Below are positions 13,061 through 14,546 of a DNA stretch of 14,546 nucleotides, piece by piece; position 1 is the stretch's first letter, and every line of letters starts with the position of its first letter. The translations under genes and the position numbers were made by a program. The stretch is taken from NCBI GenBank assembly GCA_009702945.1, contig WLGZ01000009.1, positions 1 through 14,546 on the forward strand, written 5' to 3'. The notes under the pieces are model-generated. The model ran no database searches. It was not told where the DNA came from and worked only from the letters and a program-made list of their open reading frames with translations. The DNA is from Actinomycetota bacterium. GTDB taxonomy: Bacteria > Actinomycetota > Actinomycetes > S36-B12 > UBA5976.

Positions 13061-14239
13061 ATGACCAGAACTAAGAATGTACTCGGACTAGCTATAGTTG
13101 CTTTGTTGATTTCGGCTTGTACTCCACCTATGCCACCTGAATTTAAAGCTGATCTGGCGGAACGTTATGTAACGTGTGTCCCAGGTGAAATTGCAATCTC
13201 AACCGTTCCAGAACTTGGTGAGGTTACACAGGCCTGGGCTGATGGCATTTCCGAAAGCTGCGCAGATCTATCTGGAACCATAATTGATCCAGTCGTCGAC
13301 GTTGATACTCCAGTTGATGTTTTTATCACCGCCTCCGGACAAACCCCAACCTGCACCGCTGCTGCCAGTTCTCCGATAGGCATTGATGCAGTTGCTGTGG
13401 CAGTGACAGTTGAAGGTCTTGATGGCGTAGTTTTCTCGCCAGCCTTATTGCACCGAGCGCTATCCGGTGGCATGACTTCGTGGGCAGATCCGGAGCTTCA
13501 GGATCTGAACCCCGATCTTGAATTAACAGATACACCCGTTATCTTGCGTGCTCCTGCAAGATCACAGGACATCGCAGCACTCAACGACTGGATGGGACGC
13601 TTAGATCCTGCCGGTTGGCCAGGAGCGCCAAGTGGACTAGTAGCAGATGCTGCATTTGATGCGGAATTAGTAATCACAGAACTTGAGATTGAAGGAACTA
13701 TCAGCGTTGTTCCAGCTTCGCTAGTTACGAACAACTCATTGCAGTCTGTCAGCATTCAGACCTCTTCTGACCTGGAACCGGTTTATCTAAATACCGACAC
13801 AGTAATTTCTGCCGGTACCCAAATGACCGCAACTACAAGTGATTCAATTGTCACTGCGACCCTTGATCCAGCACTGGCACCAGTTCCACCAGCAGGTAGC
13901 GATGTAGCGCTAGAGCCATGGCAAGCCTTGAATCAATTCACAATCACAGTTTGTTCTGGGGCCAACGAAATGGCGGGACGAGCTTTTGCTCGGTATGTAT
14001 TACGTCTAGATTCCCAAGGCGTGATGATCGTTTCAGGTTTCACGGAACTTCCAGAGCAGATTCGTACCGCAGGAGTGGACGCGGTATCAAAGGGATTGCC
14101 TGAACCATCCATTCCACCAACTGATGCTCCAGCTGATGTTGCTCCGACCGATTTCCCATCAGATGAACCAACGGAAATGCCGTCTGAAGAACCCATGGAA
14201 GAAGTAACCGACGCTGCTACTCCGGAGCCAACTTCTTAG
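13061..14239 (+). CDS. PstS-like lipoprotein with degenerate phosphate-binding site and acidic Pro-rich tail
   Basis: A 392-residue predicted lipoprotein: basic start, hydrophobic core and lipobox ISA-C with lipidated Cys20. Residues 35-340 resemble a periplasmic-binding fold of the PstS family. SGGMTSWADPELQDLNPDLE (135-154) lines up with the PstS segment AGTITKWNDPAIAKLN, and the end QGVMIVSGFTELPEQIR (319-335) matches the usual PstS C-terminus. The phosphate loop that reads RSTSSGTT in PstS is here APARSQDIA (164-172), and the N-terminal Gly-Ser loop is replaced by PGEIAISTVPELG. Four further Cys (39, 67, 98, 298) could form two disulfides. Residues about 347-392 are a Pro/Asp/Glu repeat tail. 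It lies behind the pstS terminator with no PHO box. Role unknown: modified ligand, cell-envelope adaptor, or a Pst accessory. Confidence 0.82.
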   Translation: MTRTKNVLGLAIVALLISACTPPMPPEFKADLAERYVTCVPGEIAISTVPELGEVTQAWADGISESCADLSGTIIDPVVDVDTPVDVFITASGQTPTCTAAASSPIGIDAVAVAVTVEGLDGVVFSPALLHRALSGGMTSWADPELQDLNPDLELTDTPVILRAPARSQDIAALNDWMGRLDPAGWPGAPSGLVADAAFDAELVITELEIEGTISVVPASLVTNNSLQSVSIQTSSDLEPVYLNTDTVISAGTQMTATTSDSIVTATLDPALAPVPPAGSDVALEPWQALNQFTITVCSGANEMAGRAFARYVLRLDSQGVMIVSGFTELPEQIRTAGVDAVSKGLPEPSIPPTDAPADVAPTDFPSDEPTEMPSEEPMEEVTDAATPEPTS

Positions 14240-14252
14240 TTAGCTTTCTTAT

Positions 14253-14268
14253 CGCTTCTTAGGAAGCG
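14253..14268. terminator. Small hairpin between two convergent lipoprotein-type genes
   Basis: CGCTTC and GAAGCG flank a TTAG loop that contains the stop codon of the minus-strand gene. The stem is perfect but only six pairs, and neither strand has a following T run, so its role as a bidirectional terminator is doubtful. Confidence 0.3.
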
Positions 14269-14546
14269 CTTGGAACTGGTTCTGGAGTAACTGCTTCAGC
14301 GGTAGCTGCGGGAATCTCGATGTCTGCGTAGAAGCCAGACTTCGCGTTGATAAGAAGTGACATTGGTGCTGATTGACCGCTACCGAACATAAATGACAGG
14401 TTCACAAAAGTTCCTGGCTCTAGTGCACCGGTAACGCCAGTAAGAACAATGCGGTACTCAGATTCAAATCCAACATTTACTACCTCTTTATGTGGCAGTG
14501 GAATATTTACTTCACCAGATACACCTACAGTCTTGGCGGCAGCTAC
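14259..14546 (-). CDS. C-terminal part of a PCu(A)C / LpqE-like secreted protein (5' end beyond window)
   Basis: An open minus-strand frame of 95 codons runs from the right edge to TAA at 14259-14261. Visible residues include VNVGFESEYRIVLTGVTGAL, then EPGTFVNLSFMFGSGQSAP and YADIEIPA. This is the end of a beta-sandwich in the style of the copper-chaperone PCu(A)C family, where a GLT..L..G..V.LTFTF pattern is usual; actinobacterial members such as LpqE are lipoproteins. The metal-binding Met/His residues and any lipobox would lie outside the window. The protein ends in a short Pro/Glu tail, TPEPVPSAS, echoing the TPEPTS end of the convergent neighbour. In streptomycetes and mycobacteria a related gene sits next to carD, so carD may lie just beyond the edge. 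Family call is by pattern only. Confidence 0.6.
   Translation of the reverse strand, partial: VAAAKTVGVSGEVNIPLPHKEVVNVGFESEYRIVLTGVTGALEPGTFVNLSFMFGSGQSAPMSLLINAKSGFYADIEIPAATAEAVTPEPVPSAS

Noticed and set aside
1..14546. Mobile elements, CRISPR arrays, tRNA or rRNA genes
   Set aside because: No transposase or integrase motif, no regularly spaced repeat array and no cloverleaf or rRNA signature was seen on either strand by eye.

Overview
The window reads as a chromosome segment of an actinobacterium. MshA (mycothiol synthesis), a YbjN-like protein next to MshA and Gpm, a DUF2516-type membrane protein, a SenX3/RegX3-type two-component pair and an LGF-loop ClpC are actinobacterial hallmarks. 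The moderate GC, short spacers and overlapping start/stop codons suggest a streamlined lineage, possibly freshwater acI/Nanopelagicales. That placement is inference and was not tested by any search. No mobile element, CRISPR array, tRNA or rRNA was seen, and no gene-free stretch exceeds 300 bases.

Left part (1-3673, + strand): the 3' part of clpC, an FAD-dependent LhgO-type oxidoreductase, a small DUF2516-like membrane protein and a methyltransferase-like protein, the last two overlapping by 4 bases. Converging on them from the right is a minus-strand operon, mshA > ybjN-like > gpmA (6196 down to 3679).

Centre and right (6257-14239): a phosphate-starvation locus. phoU (minus) diverges from senX3-regX3 (plus). 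These are followed by pstC-pstA-pstB and, after a 123-base gap containing a strong inverted repeat, by pstS. PstC and PstA form the channel, PstB the ATPase and PstS the secreted receptor. SenX3/RegX3 and PhoU would couple phosphate supply to transcription. Candidate 11-base PHO-box repeats lie upstream of pstC, in the phoU/senX3 divergent region and, more weakly, before pstS. After a strong terminator follows a lipoprotein that resembles PstS but has lost the phosphate-binding loop. At the right edge the end of a minus-strand PCu(A)C/LpqE-like protein converges on it.

Most unusual points: a SenX3-type kinase with no visible membrane segment and a tiny overlapping leader ORF; a shared CTGCsTATCCy promoter core before senX3 and pstC; pstS placed last in its operon behind a 40-base inverted repeat; and the degenerate PstS-like lipoprotein, whose acidic Pro-rich tail ends in a TPEP motif also found on the convergent gene.
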